A stretch of DNA of 64,000 bases from Paenibacillus sp. FSL A5-0031 (GTDB lineage Bacteria > Bacillota > Bacilli > Paenibacillales > Paenibacillaceae). This document shows positions 62,925 through 64,000 of this stretch, piece after piece (the stretch's first letter is position 1; each line of letters starts with the position of its first letter). Both the position numbers and the translations under genes were made by a program. A model generated the notes under the pieces. It made no database searches. It saw nothing but the letters and a program-made list of their open reading frames with translations, and had not been told where the DNA came from. The DNA is taken from assembly GCF_001956295.1 (NCBI RefSeq), contig NZ_MRTD01000012.1, positions 62,001-126,000 of the forward strand, read 5' to 3'.

Positions 62925-64000
62925 TTAACGTAGCAATTGCAGTACGCCTTGCGGCTGTTGGTTCGCTTGAGCCAACATAGATTGTGCTGCTTGAGTAAGA
63001 ATATTGTTCTTAGTGAACTCCATCATTTCCTTCGCCATGTCTACATCACGGATACGCGACTCAGCGGCAGTAAGGTTTTCAGAAGCAGCTCCAAGGTTGT
63101 TAATGGTGTGATCCAAACGATTTTGGTATGCACCTAATTTGGAACGTTCGGCGGATACAGCATTAATGGAATTATCTAGTACTGCAATTGCTCCAGAAGC
63201 CTTAGTAGCATCCGATACATCAAGGGAGTACTCAACATTAACGTTATCAGTGCCATTATTGGTTTGTTTCGTAGTTGTCCAAGCAGCACCCGTAATCACT
63301 TTTCCACTTTTATCTTTAATTACTGCAGATGTATCAGAAGAAGTTAACCCGAGAGCACTTGCACGCATGTCTGCAACATTCATGGACAAGGACTGGCCTT
63401 GGTTTGCTCCGACTTGCATCGACAAGGATTTGTCCTCAACAGTACCTTCAACTGTAAAAGCGGCTTGACCATTCGTGTTTGCGCCAATATTTACTTTGAG
63501 GCCATTTCCAAAATCGATCGTGGAGTTGGCTGCAATATCAGATTTCTTCGTTGTATCACCAGTTGTTGTGTTTGTCAGCGTAGCGGTTTTCGTTGTTGCG
63601 GCAGTAACGCTAAATCCATGTGTAGTAGGGCCAGTAAGTGTACCGATAGTAAGATCTACGCCATTACCTAGGTTATAAGTGCCGCCATCCTCAAACGTTA
63701 ACGTTTGCGTGCCAACCACAACGCCGCCATTGCCATCGTGGACGGTTGCAGTATAAGCATTTGCGGTACCGACGGTAAGGTCAAAAGTGTTAGAAGCGCT
63801 ATACGTTGTACTATCAGCACGTGTATCAATGCTTACTCCGTTTGCGAAGGTAACTGTGCTGCCGGCAGTAAAGGCTACTTCAGGTCCGCCATCAAATGAT
63901 GCTGCAAGCTCGTTAGTGACAGTAAAGCTATCAGTTCCATTGATAATTGTGTTACCAACGCCGTGGGCAATCGTGAAATCTCCAATTGTTACACTACCTG
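62925..64000 (-). CDS. Flagellin, C-terminal and central part (5' end outside window)
   Basis: The minus-strand frame is open from the window edge at 64000 to TAA at 62925-62927, giving about 358 residues. The C-terminus is typical flagellin D1/D0: AYQNRLDHTINNLGAASENL, AAESRIRDVDMAKEMMEFTK and ILTQAAQSMLAQANQQPQGV. The central part is a large Thr/Gly/Asn-rich variable region with repeated [F/L]GNG-x-x-[L/V]-x-IG units, so the whole protein is far longer than minimal Bacillus flagellins. The D0/D1 N-terminal half lies beyond the window. It forms the filament. This is the only gene in the window transcribed from the minus strand besides the AraC gene. Confidence 0.9.
   Translation of the reverse strand, partial: GSVTIGDFTIAHGVGNTIINGTDSFTVTNELAASFDGGPEVAFTAGSTVTFANGVSIDTRADSTTYSASNTFDLTVGTANAYTATVHDGNGGVVVGTQTLTFEDGGTYNLGNGVDLTIGTLTGPTTHGFSVTAATTKTATLTNTTTGDTTKKSDIAANSTIDFGNGLKVNIGANTNGQAAFTVEGTVEDKSLSMQVGANQGQSLSMNVADMRASALGLTSSDTSAVIKDKSGKVITGAAWTTTKQTNNGTDNVNVEYSLDVSDATKASGAIAVLDNSINAVSAERSKLGAYQNRLDHTINNLGAASENLTAAESRIRDVDMAKEMMEFTKNNILTQAAQSMLAQANQQPQGVLQLLR

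Noticed and set aside
62707..62928. 73-codon plus-strand frame between the response regulator and the flagellin gene
   Set aside because: It crosses the bidirectional terminator hairpin and has no ribosome binding site or recognisable domain.

Overview
The window looks like chromosomal DNA of a Gram-positive, endospore-forming, flagellated member of the Paenibacillaceae; Paenibacillus itself is an inference. The clues are an uninterrupted sigK, SLH-anchored surface proteins, many lipoprotein-dependent sugar ABC transporters, LplA-like and DUF5696 proteins, 7TMR-DISM kinases, strong AGGAGG-type ribosome binding sites and frequent TTG/GTG starts. I recognised no tRNA, rRNA, CRISPR array or intact transposase.

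Region 1 (1-16613) handles carbohydrates. It starts with the 3' end of an LplA-like binding protein gene. A secreted GH99/GH71-like hydrolase, a HAD phosphatase and a GntR-headed repressor with a LacI-type sensor domain follow. Next comes an apparent operon of sugar-binding lipoprotein, two permeases and a GH38 alpha-mannosidase. After it lie a secreted (alpha/alpha)6 hydrolase (GH95-like), a RspA/ManD-type dehydratase and an NAD-dependent sugar epimerase/dehydrogenase. GH99-like plus GH38 suggests alpha-mannose-containing glycans as the target. No transport ATPase is encoded in that operon. Candidate cre sites suggest CcpA control.

Region 2 (16727-30587) is a second, larger transport operon of uncommon composition: one ATPase, a membrane-anchored binding protein fused to two jelly-roll-like domains, two permease pairs, an NHL-TPR-Yip1 membrane protein, a DUF5696 protein and a separate lipoprotein binding protein.

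Region 3 (30770-38651) holds a chemoreceptor gene and then a clear cobalamin riboswitch with a terminator. The riboswitch precedes two SLH-anchored surface proteins. The first joins an alpha/alpha-toroid domain to three DUF4430 domains, which is the domain logic of animal intrinsic factor and transcobalamin. The second keeps the toroid and SLH domains but has no DUF4430. I propose a surface-anchored vitamin B12 capture system.

Region 4 (38816-52000) is mixed housekeeping and envelope: a beta-helix protein, a membrane glycerophosphodiesterase, a UDG-like protein, an SGNH hydrolase, an ABC-2 exporter, an exact 123-bp tandem repeat array, a beta-propeller lipoprotein, a second HAD phosphatase and a NUDIX hydrolase.

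Region 5 (52155-59475) is the oddest part. A complete sigK is followed by three partial sigK copies. Between them sit unrelated genes: a DUF4317 protein, an aminoglycoside-phosphotransferase-like kinase, and a divergent AraC regulator/GH4 glycosidase pair. Short repeats recur at the junctions. Region 6 (59788-64000) has a 7TMR-DISM histidine kinase with its OmpR-type regulator, and the 3' part of a flagellin gene on the minus strand.
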